DNA from: Glycine soja
Taxonomy: Eukaryota > Streptophyta > Magnoliopsida > Fabales > Fabaceae
Length of the DNA: 64,000 nt
NCBI RefSeq assembly: GCF_004193775.1
Contig: NC_041008.1
Span: 7,766,731-7,830,730, forward strand
Direction: 5' to 3'
Positions within the stretch are counted from its first letter, which is position 1, and each line of letters starts with the position of its first letter. The translations under genes and the position numbers were made by a program. Below, piece by piece: positions 13,001 through 23,153 of the stretch. The notes below the pieces were generated by a model, which was given only the letters and a program-made list of their open reading frames with translations, was not told the DNA's origin and ran no database searches.

Positions 13001-14574
13001 AATCCCTTGGCAAATTCCCGAAGGGGATTTGGTCAATTCATGTTTCCAAAAAATGGATTTAAGATTCAATCACCCATTTTTTTAATCTTAAATCCTATTT
13101 TTGAGCTACTTAGAGGCGTTTTTTGGAAAAATGAGTTGACCAAATCCCCTTTGAGAATTTTCCAAGGGATTTTTCATTTAATTTCGAGCATTTTGACATA
13201 TTATGGGCCTCAAACGGACATTCCTATCAAAAGTTATACCCGTTTGAAGTTAAATATTTTTTTCCGTAAAAAAGCATTTCGCCAGTACGAATGGCGGGAC
13301 CTGCCACGTAGACAGCAACTCGCCAACTCCACTGGCGAGTCCACCAGGTGCCGCCATGTGTCCAACTCGCCAACTTCATTGGCGAGTCCCCTCCAGAAAC
13401 AGACCCTCCCAGGAAAAAGTTTCAAAACAACCCCCTTTTGAGAATAAGTTTTTAAAAGGGGCCTAGTTTGGTCAATTTTCCGAGGAAGGAAAAGAAAGAA
13501 GAAGGTGGAGGAGAGAGGGAGTGACAAGGAGGAAAAAGAAAAAAAAAATATGAAAGGTGAGGAGAAGAAAAGAAAGATAAAAAATAAAAAGTGGGATTGG
13601 AATGAGGGAGGGAATGTTGGGGAAATAAAAAAGGAAGTGTGAGGAAGCGTGGTGGAGGGTTGTGGTTAGGATGGGGGAGAAAAAATAATTAATTTAACAA
13701 ATAATTAAATAAATATTAAAAAATATAGTTCACGTGGGATCTATAAAAAATGATCTAAGATCTCAAGATGAGATCTAACACAAAGAAAAAATAAGATAAA
13801 TCTTAAGAGATATTTCATCGTGATATCATGGGATTCACCAAAAAGTGGTGTAAGATTCCAATTCTAGATCTATCACTAAAAATACTCTTATGGCTCAAGA
13901 ATTATATCTACACTAAAGATCTTAAGGGGTGTTTTATTACTAGATCAGGAAAAGATCGGATCTTGAGCTTAAGATCTATCCCTAAGATCCATCATTAATA
14001 AAGATGCTCTAAAAGAATTTCTATAAAAGTAACTTATGCATAAAACTAACTTTAACTTATCATAAAAATTTAATTTAATTTATTTTCTTCTTCTATCATT
14101 AGTATTCATTGGTAAATTTATCCTAACATACTAATAAATAAGAAAATTAGTGAAAAGATTTGGTCGAAAATTTAGAATTATTTATTCACATTAGTTATCT
14201 ATTCATCCCCAAAAAGTGAAAGTGAATGTACCAAACAATTAATCCATATATTAACAAATATCTACCTTTCCATAGTTCTCAAAATTGGTTTTGAGAATAT
14301 ACTCAACATTAGTTGGTTCAGAAGTGTAAACCTCATATCTGAAAGGGTTGAACAACCTGTAAGTCCTGTGCTTGGCAGCAAGATAAGTCATGTAATGGTG
14401 CAGCCTGTTGAAGTTCAGCATCTGATTGAAGATGGTGCCAGCAACAGCGTGGTACTTCTTTTTACTATGCCTTTTGTTCAGTTTTCTGAACAGAACTTGA
14501 ACCATCAAAAGAGTCAAAGATGCAGACAAAGCTGCAAAGAAATAAGGATTTGAAAGGAAAGTCAAGGATGGCAT
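4096..14574 (-). CDS. Cytochrome P450, CYP704 family (unit 1), six exons
   Basis: Predicted haem-thiolate monooxygenase of 509 aa, anchored in the ER. Exons on the minus strand: 14574-14266, 7111-6896, 6804-6514, 6297-5977, 5397-5194 and 4284-4096. All introns are phase 0 with GT-AG ends, and the frame stays open throughout. Residues 8-30 form a hydrophobic membrane anchor. Signatures are the I-helix AGRDTT (residues 303-308), ExxR E369/R372, PERW (425-428) and the haem loop FQAGPRICLG with ligand Cys453. Length and motif spacing fit CYP704 of the CYP86 clan, whose characterised members (CYP704B) omega-hydroxylate fatty acids using a P450 reductase; the substrate of this copy is unknown. It is a near duplicate of the gene at 18668-23098; exon 5 differs by one residue. 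Intron 1 is 7.15 kb because of nested transposons, so transcription and splicing may be affected. The initiator MPSLTFLS aligns with the paralogue's start. Confidence 0.9.
4690..5141. mobile_element. MITE in intron 5 of P450 unit 1
   Basis: The ends are inverted copies: GAATATGTTTGGATAGAGAA on the left against GAGTGTGTATTTGGATGAAA read from the right. The corresponding intron of the paralogue lacks the block: there the CAAAACCCTAA flank (about 19079) runs straight into AACATAAATG. A target duplication is not clear, so the superfamily is open. It has no coding capacity. Confidence 0.6.
5672..5768 (-). mobile_element. Candidate tRNA-derived SINE in intron 4 of unit 1
   Basis: Read on the minus strand, the block has a tRNA-like A box (TACCTCAGTTGG) and, about 40 bp on, a B box (GAGTTCAAATCC), followed by an A-rich tail. 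It is flanked by an 11-bp direct repeat ATATCTAATGA at 5661-5671 and 5769-5779. The paralogue's intron 4 lacks it. The body is short for a plant SINE, so it may be truncated; the longer unmatched stretch of this intron (about 5490-5950) may include other inserted DNA. Confidence 0.5.
7761..7871. mobile_element. Short foldback MITE in intron 1 of unit 1
   Basis: The outer ends GTGTGTGTTTGGTTAAGC and (from the right) CTGTGTTTGCTTATGC are inverted copies. A second inner pair, CACGTTCAACG and CGTTCAACAG read from the opposite side, continues the palindrome. The whole block can fold into one hairpin of about 110 bp. Confidence 0.5.
7880..8205. mobile_element. Foldback MITE-like block in intron 1 of unit 1
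   Basis: The left end (CAACTTGGTGCC, then ATATGACAGTTGCAAATTAG) pairs with the right end read in reverse complement (TTAATTTGGCCATG, then GTATGACGGTTCTAAGTTAA). The arms are clearly diverged, so this is an old copy. No coding. Confidence 0.45.
8270..8535 (-). mobile_element. Remnant of an RTE-type LINE 3' end (intron 1, unit 1)
   Basis: Read on the minus strand, the block resembles the end of a plant RTE-like reverse transcriptase: an R-L-K-W-F-G-like segment near 8515, then a 3' tail near 8330-8280 with CCATGTAGC, GTGGGGAAAGGC and a GTTATTGTTGTTG end. It is full of stops. A related remnant lies in intron 1 of the paralogue (about 21560-21700), so insertion predates the gene duplication. Assignment is from general memory of such tails. 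Confidence 0.4.
10371..12621 (+). mobile_element. Solo LTR of a retrotransposon, 2251 bp
   Basis: It starts TGTAACATCC and ends GGTGTCACA. The 5-bp target duplication GAGGG is exact at 10366-10370 and 12622-12626. No internal region or second LTR follows, so a full element was reduced to one LTR by recombination between its LTRs. The second copy of the family is at 1-2996. The first 450 bp contain a degenerate duplication of about 205 bp (ACGATC...GTGAAATTTG...TGTTCGAAA twice, near 10580 and 10757). It lies in intron 1 of P450 unit 1, opposite to its transcription. Confidence 0.85.
12693..13481. mobile_element. Mutator-like foldback element, 789 bp
   Basis: The two halves are inverted copies over about 380 bp each: the left end GGCAAATTGACCAAACTAGG pairs with GGAAAATTGACCAAACTAGG read from the right. 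A perfect 9-bp direct repeat GAGGAAGGA flanks it (12684-12692 and 13482-13490), the length usual for Mutator-like elements, although the site is purine-rich and so repeats easily. Each arm holds smaller palindromes of the form ACTCGCCA...TGGCGAGT. Open frames seen in the arms are by-products of the symmetry; no transposase is present. Confidence 0.8.
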
Positions 14575-14610
14575 TGGGAAATAGGGAAGTTGTAGTGCTA
14601 CTAGTGTCTT

Positions 14611-14618
14611 CTTTTAGG
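14611..14618 (-). promoter_or_regulatory. Degenerate TATA-box position of P450 unit 1
   Basis: Aligned with the paralogue's upstream region (shared CTTCATTAAAT and CTATTTC blocks), this place reads CCTAAAAG on the minus strand where unit 2 has TATAAAAGG. A possible substitute is TTAAATAG around 14635-14643. The start codon is 37 bp downstream. Confidence 0.4.
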
Positions 14619-14715
14619 ATACCAGGATAGGAGTCTATTTAATGAAGGATATGAGGTGGTAACGGCCTTATGGTATTAAGCGCTCCTCAAATTAACAAAA
14701 AAAAAAAAAACATTT

Positions 14716-15386
14716 GGTTAAATTAACTTTTTTTTCCTTATTTTACTTATTAGGTTCATTTTTTAAAATTTCAATTAGTTCTTTATTTTGTAAAATAGAT
14801 TTAATTTGATCTTTTTATTTTTAAAAGTTTCAATTAGGCTCATATTTTTAAAATAGATTCAGTTTGGTCACCAACAAATTGTTAGTACGAGGGATTTTGA
14901 CTTTAGTTTCCTTGTGAATCAACAGTTGGAAGGGAACCTCACTAAGTGTGTGTTTGGGAAAGTGTTAGCAAAATTGATTTTGAATGAAATTGATTTTGTA
15001 AAATTAAAATTTAATATAAATTTTGGATCCAACGCAAAAGTTACTCAAAGTTGTTTCAACCTATAAGCAATTCTGAATTTTTCTCCAACCTAAAATATAA
15101 CATGTGAAAATATATTTAAAATCAATTATGGGCTCGGAATCAATTTCCTACACTAAACCAAACACACATTAAAAGTAGTCACTTGAGTTTCTCTCAACGA
15201 AAATTAATCATCCACAAAGTTATTAAATACTCCTACCAATAACATGATTAAAAAAAATTAATTTGATCCCATTTTAAAGTAAATTTAAACTGTTTTTTTG
15301 ATAAAAAAAAAGTCCAAATCTAATAAAAAAAATGAGACCAAATTAAACCTACTAAATAAATTAAGAAACAAAAAAGTAATTTAACT
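14716..15386. mobile_element. MITE-like inverted-repeat block upstream of P450 unit 1
   Basis: The left arm (GGTTAAATTAACTTTTTTTT, then CTTATTAGGTTCATTTTTT) pairs with the right arm read in reverse (AAGTTAAATTACTTTTTTG, then TTTAGTAGGTTTAATTTGG). The arms are old and diverged. A second, smaller MITE is nested inside at 14946-15169. No coding. Confidence 0.5.
14946..15169. mobile_element. Nested MITE with TAA target duplication
   Basis: Ends are GTGTGTGTTTGG on the left and ATGTGTGTTTGG read from the right, flanked by TAA at 14943-14945 and 15170-15172. This matches the PIF/Harbinger (Tourist-like) pattern. 224 bp, non-coding. Confidence 0.6.
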
Positions 15387-15411
15387 TATTTTTTTAATCA
15401 TATCATAAGTG

Positions 15412-15412
<1 letters not shown>

Positions 15413-15458
<46 letters not shown>
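15413..15458. repeat. (TA)n microsatellite
   Basis: An uninterrupted TA run of about 46 bp lies between the MITE cluster and the foldback array. Confidence 0.95.
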
Positions 15459-15461
<3 letters not shown>

Positions 15462-15802
15462 TATTGATCAATCTATAAAAAATTTAGTTAATTACTTTTA
15501 ATAAAGTTTCTTCTCTCACGTCACATTTTATTCATCTTCAATACCTGGACTTAAAAACTTGTATAAAAGAATTTAGGTTTAATGCATATGTATTAATCTA
15601 TTATATGTTAATTATTTTAATTTTCTCTTAATAATATAATTTATTGTAAGAATATTTTACTAATAAAATTTGTATAAAAACAATTACAAAAGCCTAATTA
15701 GCTCATGTGATGACTGCACCTCGACTTCATTGTCTAACCATTTGTTTCTTGTTTTCAAGGATTCTTTATGGGTCATGTACGGAGTTCGGCTGGGAGTTGG
15801 GT

Positions 15803-17960
15803 GTTCAACTAACTGTACTTTGTACGGGTCCCATTAAGGGCTCTTGCTGTTTACACCTCTAATTCTTTTAAGTACACTCTCATAATCTCTTTTTACCTCT
15901 AAATTACCCATTATATCTTTTTCTTAAAGAAGTATATCCATTTTTCTTATTCTTTATGGGTCATGTATTTCCATAATTATATATATTTATTCAAAAAATG
16001 TATCTCCAAAACTATGATTCATAATTCCGAAGATATATTTCTGGAATAGATATATATTTTTCAATAAAATATTACTTAAGAATTATGATGGTTGACAAAA
16101 AATTTAAAAAATAATAAAAATAAGCATTTGTCTTATATTCATGTTTGTTGGTCTTGTTTTTATCTTATTATTAGTATTCTTTAAATTCTATCTAAAATTT
16201 ATTTTTGTCTTATCTTTAATATTCTTAAAACCCCGATTTTAAACTATCTTCAATATATTCATTAATTAATACTTTGATTTCATCATTATTATATAATATT
16301 TTATGTTCTTCATGTGACATTGCCTTTATGGGTCGTTCTATGGGGGTTGGGTGTTCAACTAACTGTACTCTATATGGGTCCCCAATTAAGGGTTCTTGCT
16401 GTTTACACTTCCTTTTTCTCTAAGTACACTCCCATAACCCCTTTTTACCTTTGAATTACCCATTATATTTTTTTCTTAAACAAATACATCATTTTTGCTT
16501 TCCATAAATGTGTTTTCGAAATTACATATATTTATTCCAAAAATATATCTTCAAAATTACGATTCATAGTTCCGGAGATATGCTTCTAGAATAGGTATAT
16601 ATTTTTCAATAAAATATTACTTAAGAATTATGATGGTTAACAAAAAATTAAAATAATAATAATAAATGTTTATCTTATATCCATGTTTATTAGTCTTATT
16701 TTCATCTTATCTTTATTATTCTTAAAATCCTAATTTTAAATTATCTTCGATGTATATTCATTATATAATAATGTATTTCCATCATTATTATACAATATTT
16801 TGTGTTCTCTTTTATGTGGCATTGTTGGTTGTTCAACTAACTGTACTTTGTAAGGGTCCCCGATTAAGGGTTCTTGTTGTTTACACCTTCTTTTTCTAAA
16901 TACACCTCCATAACTCATTTCTACCTCAGAATTACCTATTATATCATTTTTCTTAAAGAAGTACATCCTTTTTGCTTTTTAGAAATGTGTTTCTAGAATT
17001 ACATATATCTATTGCAAAAATGTATCTCCAGAACTATGATTCATAGTTCCGGAGATATGCTTTTGGAATAGGTATATATTTTTCAATAAAATATTACTTA
17101 AGAATTAAGATGTTTGAAAAAAAATAATAAACGTCATCTTATATCCATATTTGTTAGTCTTATTTTCATCTTAACATTAATATTCTTTAAATTTTATCTA
17201 AAATCTTATTTTATCTTATCTTTATTATTCTCAAAATCCTAATTTTAAACAATCTTTACTATATATTCGGTATAATATTGTATTTTTATCATTATTATAC
17301 AATATTTTATGTTTTCCTACATGTAACATTGCATTTCAAGACACGTTTATTACTAATTTCATGTGATGAGAATGAATGAACACACATTGCCAACAACTTT
17401 TTCTTGTAATTAAGGTGTATAACATATGAAGTTAGTGATGAACGTATCGTGAAACACATTGTCACATGAAGGAAAACATAAAATATTGTATAATAATAAT
17501 AAAAATACAATATTATATAATGAATATATGGTGAAAATAATTTAAAATTAGGATTTAAAGAATAATAAAGATAAGATGAAAATAAGATTTTATATTTGAT
17601 TTAAATAACACATGATAAAATAAAAAATAAGACTAACAAAAATGAGTGTAAGATAAGAGTTTATCATTTTTTTTTAAATTTTTCATCAACCATCTTAATT
17701 CTTGAGTGATATTTTATTAAAAAATATATACCTATTCCAAAAGTATATCTTTAAAACTATGAATCATAGTTTGAAAGATATATTTCCATATTGGATATAT
17801 GTAGTTTTGAAAATACATTTCTAAGAAGCCAAAGGGGTGTACTTCTTAAAGAAAAAGGATATAATGGGTAATTAAGGTAGAAAGGGGATATGGGGGTATA
17901 CTTAGGAAAGAAGATGTGTAAATAGTAAAACCCCAATTAAATTATCCAATAGCGAAGGTC
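15803..17960. repeat. Foldback array: three direct 0.5-kb units plus one inverted unit
   Basis: Three direct units begin with GTTCAACTAACTGTAC at 15803, 16353 and 16831. Each continues in the same order with a GGGTCCC...TTAAGGG block, ACCCATTATAT-like, CGGAGATATGCTT-like and AATAAAATATTACTTAAG blocks. A fourth unit at about 17465-17960 is the reverse complement (CTTGAGTGATATTTTATT, then GGATATAATGGGTAATT). A spacer of about 130 bp near 17335-17465 would be the loop of a stem up to 0.5 kb long. The array lies between the 3' end of P450 unit 2 and the promoter side of unit 1. No transposase or clear target duplication was seen. Confidence 0.75.
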
Positions 17961-18667
17961 CATCAACGGTGCCGTAATTGTACTTTTTTAAGGATAGTGA
18001 TCCTTGGGAGTTGCTGGTGGCACTACAAATGTGGGTATCTTTTAATCATATCCCAAAATTATCGTTTTGATGGAAACACAATAGAGATATATTTTTGTTG
18101 CTTAAATGCAAGTAAAAAAAACAAAATATAATGAAAACACAATTTTCTTGTACAAGTGTGCAACAAAAACATGTTTCCATCATAATAAAACAAAATATAA
18201 TGATAAAGCAAGATAATAAGGAAAAATGAATGCCAAGAAAATAATGCATAAAATAGTATTTCTTTGTTACCTATTTTGCAGGAGAATTTCTTTTCCAATT
18301 TATTTTTCTTCTTATTCCAACCTCAAATTCACATGCATCGTTAGAATTTTCGTATTTGAGGTATTATTTGCTTAGGCGTTGAGTCGATCATCATGATTTT
18401 GTCCTTGTAAAAGATACCTCGATGGATTAAGAGGAGAAGGTGTATATAAATAACTCATGATCTTGACTTCTAAACAATGCAAAACTTTATAGCTATCGAA
18501 ACACTTCTTAATAATTATTTTAATAACATAGAACAATATACATTATTAACTTAGTTGAAAACAATAACCTGTCAACAACTCATCTTTGACTTTCAAATAC
18601 ACTTTCATTCTCTTTTGTTAAACTACTTTGAGGTTTTCACTAGAGTTTGGATTGTTCCAACAATCTT
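17961..18667. other. Intergenic, 3' flank of P450 unit 2
   Basis: No gene is recognised. Part of it (about 18490-18560: ATAATTATTTTAATAACATA, TTAACTTAGTTGAAAACAAT) matches the 3' flank of unit 1 at 3995-4052, so the duplicated segment extends past the stop codon. Confidence 0.55.
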
Positions 18668-21600
18668 TTAATCCCTGTATCTATTAAAGGCCTTGATTTC
18701 AAGACCTTCATCAATATGAAGATTTATCATCGTTTTGTAGGTGACATTTTTCTTCTCATCCTTCAATTTGAAGCGGAAACAGCCTAACAAAACTGCTGCA
18801 AATATCTTCATCTGTCTATAAGCAAACTCCTTTCCTAGGCAAATCCGAGGACCAGCCTGCAGATAATTGAAAATTCATTCAAGATTACTTTACTAGCACC
18901 CCAATATACACACATACGAGTTTGACCATAAGCATAATTGCATTTTTACTCCCCTTGGCCTCTATTAGTTTTCTAATGAAACCAATTTTCAATGCTTTTT
19001 GATTTTCATGATATTATTGTTAAATGCTTATATATTTCTTCAATTCTTTAGCCTGATGTGCCTTGTGCCAAGTTAATAAAACCCTAATAAACATAAATGC
19101 CTATAATAGCACACTGCACTCCAAAGCTTATATATTCTTAGATGCTTATAATAAGCATAAATGTCAAATGTCTTGAGCAAAACTCTACTAACCTGAAAAG
19201 CTGTAAACTTGAAAGGGCTCTCTGGCTTAAAAATGCCATTCTCATCAAGCCATCTTTCTGGTCTAAAATCCTCTGCATCATCACCCCATATAAATTTCAT
19301 CCGACCCATTGCATAAGGTTGGTAAGATACCATATCTCCTTTATTTACACTATATCCATCAGGTAGTGTATCATCAGAAAAACAAATCTTTGCATCCTGC
19401 AAGAAATTAAGGAGTCTAACATTTATAATGTATTTCATCTACAGGCACATCAAATGTACAACAATAATAAGGGCATGTTTAGATGCACACCGCCAAAAAA
19501 AAGGACATGTTTAGATAAGCTTATCCAGAATCACTTTTAGGAGAAGAAAAAATGAATAAAAAAATTAATCGAGTTTCTCCATAAGCTAAAATTAACTTGT
19601 GTATAAGCTAATTTGTAGAAGCTTCTCATACGGCTTCTCTAAAAGATAATTTTTAACTTGTGCTTAAGCTAATTTTGGCTCATGGTAGATCACATTTCAT
19701 TTTTTTCTTCTTATTTTTTTCACCTAAAAGTGCTTTTGAATACGCCTATCCAAATAGGCCCTAAATCAATCTTGGGAATTTAATATAACCTTACCACGGG
19801 AACTGCAGGATAAAGTCTGAGAGTTTCAGTAATTGCTGCATGGAGATAGTTCATCCTTTCAAGAGCTTCATCTGTGACACTGTACACAAACTCATTATAG
19901 CTACTAATTCTTTTTGTGTTTGTTGCTTCTTTCACTTCTTCTGCTGCTTTTTCTTGAACTTCAGGATACTTACACAGCATGTACATGAACCAAGAAAGTG
20001 TGGCAGCCGTCGTGTCTTTCCCCGCAATAACAAAGTTTAGAATTATATCTCGTAAGTATGTTGGATCATATTCCTTCACTTGCAGAAACCTTGACAGAAT
20101 ATCTCCTCGTTTGCTCTACACATGCAGAGTGAAAAATGCATTATATTATGGGGACGCATCTAGTGAGAGGTTAGAGGAGTTAATCTTGGTTAAGCAATCA
20201 AACATAAATGGTCGAGATTGATTTACTTAAGTTGAATTTTGACCTTCCATTTTGATTGTATAATCAAGATTAACTCCTGTCAGACTCATATCTCATCCTA
20301 TATAAATACACCTTATATGTAATAGACTTACACCAGAATCTCCCTTTGAAATCTGCATTTGAAGAATTCTAGTGTTGATTAGCTTGAAAACAAATTCATT
20401 TAAAATTTCAGTGGTCTTTCTTAATTTGGCCTCCGATCCAATATTCAGGAATTTCTTTATCTTCCAGAAGACATCAACATAACGATAAAGGGTTAGTGCA
20501 CTGGAAGTATCAAAAGCATCAGCAAAAATCTTCCCTTCTTGACTTGATCCACACATGCTGTCAAGTTCAGTTCCAAATGCAACTTGGAAAATTGAATCCA
20601 GTGTTGATTTCATTAAAAGGTCCTGTATAATTATTGGAGCAAGTTAACATCTTAACCAAGTAGATTAAAGAAGGCAATATGATAGTATAGTATCCTTCAG
20701 AACATATATTAACTCACTTGGATTTCCAACGTACTGTTAGAAGTTGCAGCTTCAGACACTATGTTTACAAGTTTTACTACATTCTTTCTAAATATTGAAA
20801 TGCTGAAGTCCCTTAACATCTTGGTGGAGAATTCATGACTTGATATCTTCCTTTGTTCCCGCCATTTCTCGCCATCAACAGTGAAGATCCCATCACCTAG
20901 TAAATCCTTCAAATTGTGGTAGTTGTATAAGCCCTGCAAAAAATTTGAAGGAACAAAATTGAAGCTATTAGACCAAACTCTTTTAAGAATCAAACAAACC
21001 CCTTTATGCCATGTTAATTGATCAAAAGGCCCATCTCAAAGTACTATCTATATACCTAATAACATTTTGTGCCCTTGCCGCCCAGCTTTATATTATTTAT
21101 TATTTTCAGAAATCTCTGTTTAAGCTCTTTTTTTTTAGTATCCTCCACATTTTACCATATTAAAAATATGGCTTATGTGACACTGACAACCAAAGCAACA
21201 ACTAATCTACCTTCAAAAGCAGGATGGATCAAGTTACCATGGCAAAAATTTGAAGGGCATCATATTTAAGTAATCTCCACACTAACAAGTAGGCTAGAGG
21301 TTCAGGATCTCCCCTTCATAACCATTAATTCAATGGTTTTCAAAAGCATACAAACAGTGTTTACTTTGATTTCCACTCCTATTACATGTTACATTATTTG
21401 AGCAGGATTTAACTACTGTAATCATTTCAGGAAAAGGTGTCCACAAGCAGAACCATGAACTGTGGTAGAGATATGTTTCATGTCATGTAATTTTTCACAA
21501 AGTTAGCAAATTGGTATCAGAATCCTAGCATAAGTATAAAACTTCCAATGCAATCCTTTTCTCAGTTTAATGGTTTTGACTGTTGTTTTTCTTGGTTTCC

Positions 21601-23098
21601 CTTAATGCTTTAGCCTACAGTTTTCTCAATCTGTCTCTGCCTCTACCTCCTCTCCTTACTAAGGCTTCTACATGTCATCTCCACACATGCCCATACCACC
21701 TAAGAGCATCTTTAATGGATTATCACATGTTGATTGGCTCTCACAATATCACATCATAATTAAGCAACTCATACACATTTTGCTCCAATGATACAGTTTT
21801 AAGCAATCCTTAAATGACAAGAAAATATCTTTTTAATCATAAGTCATCGTTGCTTATAGAAACAACCGAAACTTAATTTTAAATGACTCAACATGACATG
21901 TAGATCTCCTCCAATAGTAAAAAAAAACTAGGCAACAATATCTTAACATAGGCAACTTATTTAACAACTAACACTGAACTTGCTCTAAGGCAAGTTTCTG
22001 CTATATTTTTTACCTTAGCTTTTTTTCTCGATAAGTACTTTTTTTTATACCATGGTTACTACCGAAGTAGAACAGTACAAGATAAATCAGAAAAACCTTC
22101 AATAATTCTAGTTGGTTGCTCTAATTTTTCAAGTATGGCATCAGGAAAACAGTAACCAATCAGCACAACAGATTTAACAACATCAGAAATTCTAGAAGCT
22201 CTTCAATTCCTTGAACCCAACCCATTAAGGAGGTAGGTGGCAGGTGGCAACTCACGATTTTCATTTAAACTACTCTAACAAATGAAACAGACCCTTAAAC
22301 TTTTGCATCCATATCATCCTCAGAAACACACACCGACAAAATAGGAATGTAATATCTTCTTATAAATCTATATAGTAATCTTTCTAATACTTCATGAAGA
22401 AAATATTAAATTAAAAAAAAATATATTCAATAGTTTTTGTAAAGTTAGCTTATAGACAAAAAAAATATAAAAGCAAAATAAATTAAACTCTTTTATAAGT
22501 TAAAAATCAGCTTTTGAAAAGGTTAAATAAGGGAACTTCTATAAAGTATTTTATAGATAAACTAATTTTAACTTATGATAAAAGTTTAATCATATTTTAC
22601 GCTTTTTTCTGCACCTACAATTATTTATTGAGAAATTTATTTAAAGATACCCATAAATAAGAAGATCAGTACAAAGATTTGGTAGGAAAATTTAGAATTA
22701 TTCATGTGCATAATAATCTATTCATCCTAAAAAAAATGACAGTCAACTTACGAAACAATTCATCTAGCAATGATTAAAGTACCTACCTTTCCATAATTCT
22801 CAAAATTGGTTTTGAGTATATACTCAACATTAGTTGGCTCAGTGGTGTAAACCTCATATCTGAAAGGGTTGAGCAGCCTGTAAGTCCTGTGCTTGGCAGC
22901 AAGATCAGTCATATAATGGTGCAGCCTGTTGAAGTTGAGCATCTGATTGAAGATGGTGCCAGCAACAGGGTGGTACTTCTTTCTACTATGCCTTTTGTTC
23001 AGTTTTCTGAACAGAAGTTGGACCACCAAAAGAGTCAAAGATGCAGACAAAGCTGCAAAGAAATAAGGATGTGAAAGGAAAGCCATGAATGATGGCAT
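18668..23098 (-). CDS. Cytochrome P450, CYP704 family (unit 2), six exons
   Basis: Predicted ER-anchored haem-thiolate monooxygenase of 510 aa. Exons on the minus strand: 23098-22787, 20933-20718, 20622-20332, 20115-19795, 19396-19193 and 18856-18668. All junctions are GT-AG, phase 0, at the same codons as in unit 1. The N-terminus has a hydrophobic anchor (about residues 9-31). Motifs are the I-helix AGKDTT with Asp307, ExxR E370/R373, PERW (426-429) and haem loop FQAGPRICLG with Cys454. It should accept electrons from a P450 reductase; characterised CYP704 enzymes hydroxylate fatty acids, but this substrate is unassigned. A good TATA box lies 56 bp before the ATG. Intron 1 is 1.85 kb, close to the ancestral size, against 7.15 kb in unit 1. 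Introns 1 and 4 carry their own MITEs. This copy looks fully functional. Confidence 0.92.
19471..19761. mobile_element. PIF/Harbinger-type MITE in intron 4 of unit 2
   Basis: Ends are GGGCATGTTTAGAT on the left and GGGCCTATTTGGAT read from the right, flanked by TAA at 19468-19470 and 19762-19764. The aligned site in unit 1 (near 5463, CAACAATAAAAGCTCAATC) is empty. 291 bp, non-coding. A second copy of the left end (GGACATGTTTAGATAAGC, about 19502) suggests a small internal duplication. Confidence 0.75.
21560..21700 (-). mobile_element. RTE-type LINE remnant in intron 1 of unit 2
   Basis: This aligns with the remnant at 8390-8515 in unit 1 through shared blocks such as TCTCCTTACTAAGGCTTCT. 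Read on the minus strand it resembles the last part of an RTE-like reverse transcriptase, with stops. Weak assignment, but the homology between the two introns is clear. Confidence 0.4.
21704..21985. mobile_element. PIF/Harbinger-type MITE in intron 1 of unit 2
   Basis: Ends are GAGCATCTTTAATGG on the left and GAGCAAGTTCAGTG read from the right, flanked by TAA at 21701-21703 and 21986-21988. The aligned site in unit 1 (8516-8518) has a single TAA with no insert. 282 bp, non-coding. Its ends resemble those of the composite block in intron 1 of unit 1. Confidence 0.75.
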
Positions 23099-23153
23099 GC
23101 TTTGGTTTGGTTTGGTTCTTTGGTGAGCTAGGGAACCTGCCGTGCTAATGCGA

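Larger units (their letters stand above)
9036..14009. mobile_element. Composite nested insertion with GAGCAT terminal repeats and TAA target duplication
   Basis: The block starts GAGCATTTAAATGG and ends, read from the right, GAGCATCTTTATTAATG. TAA flanks both sides (9033-9035 and 14010-14012). The aligned position in the paralogue's intron (22529-22531) has a single TAA and no insert. TAA duplication and GAG-type ends fit PIF/Harbinger MITE-like elements. Inside are a pyrimidine-rich tract (9520-9790), an internal copy of the terminal motif (9980), a solo LTR (10371-12621), a Mutator-like foldback (12693-13481) and a purine-rich tract (13490-13680). Left and right outer arms share an order (AT-rich, then a CT-rich tract reading inward from each end), suggesting one long inverted-repeat host. 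It has no transposase gene. Confidence 0.6.

Noticed and set aside
12719..13527. Overlapping open frames of 83-148 codons on both strands
   Set aside because: They lie in the arms of the Mutator-like foldback and mirror each other; no family motif, and the composition reflects the palindromes.
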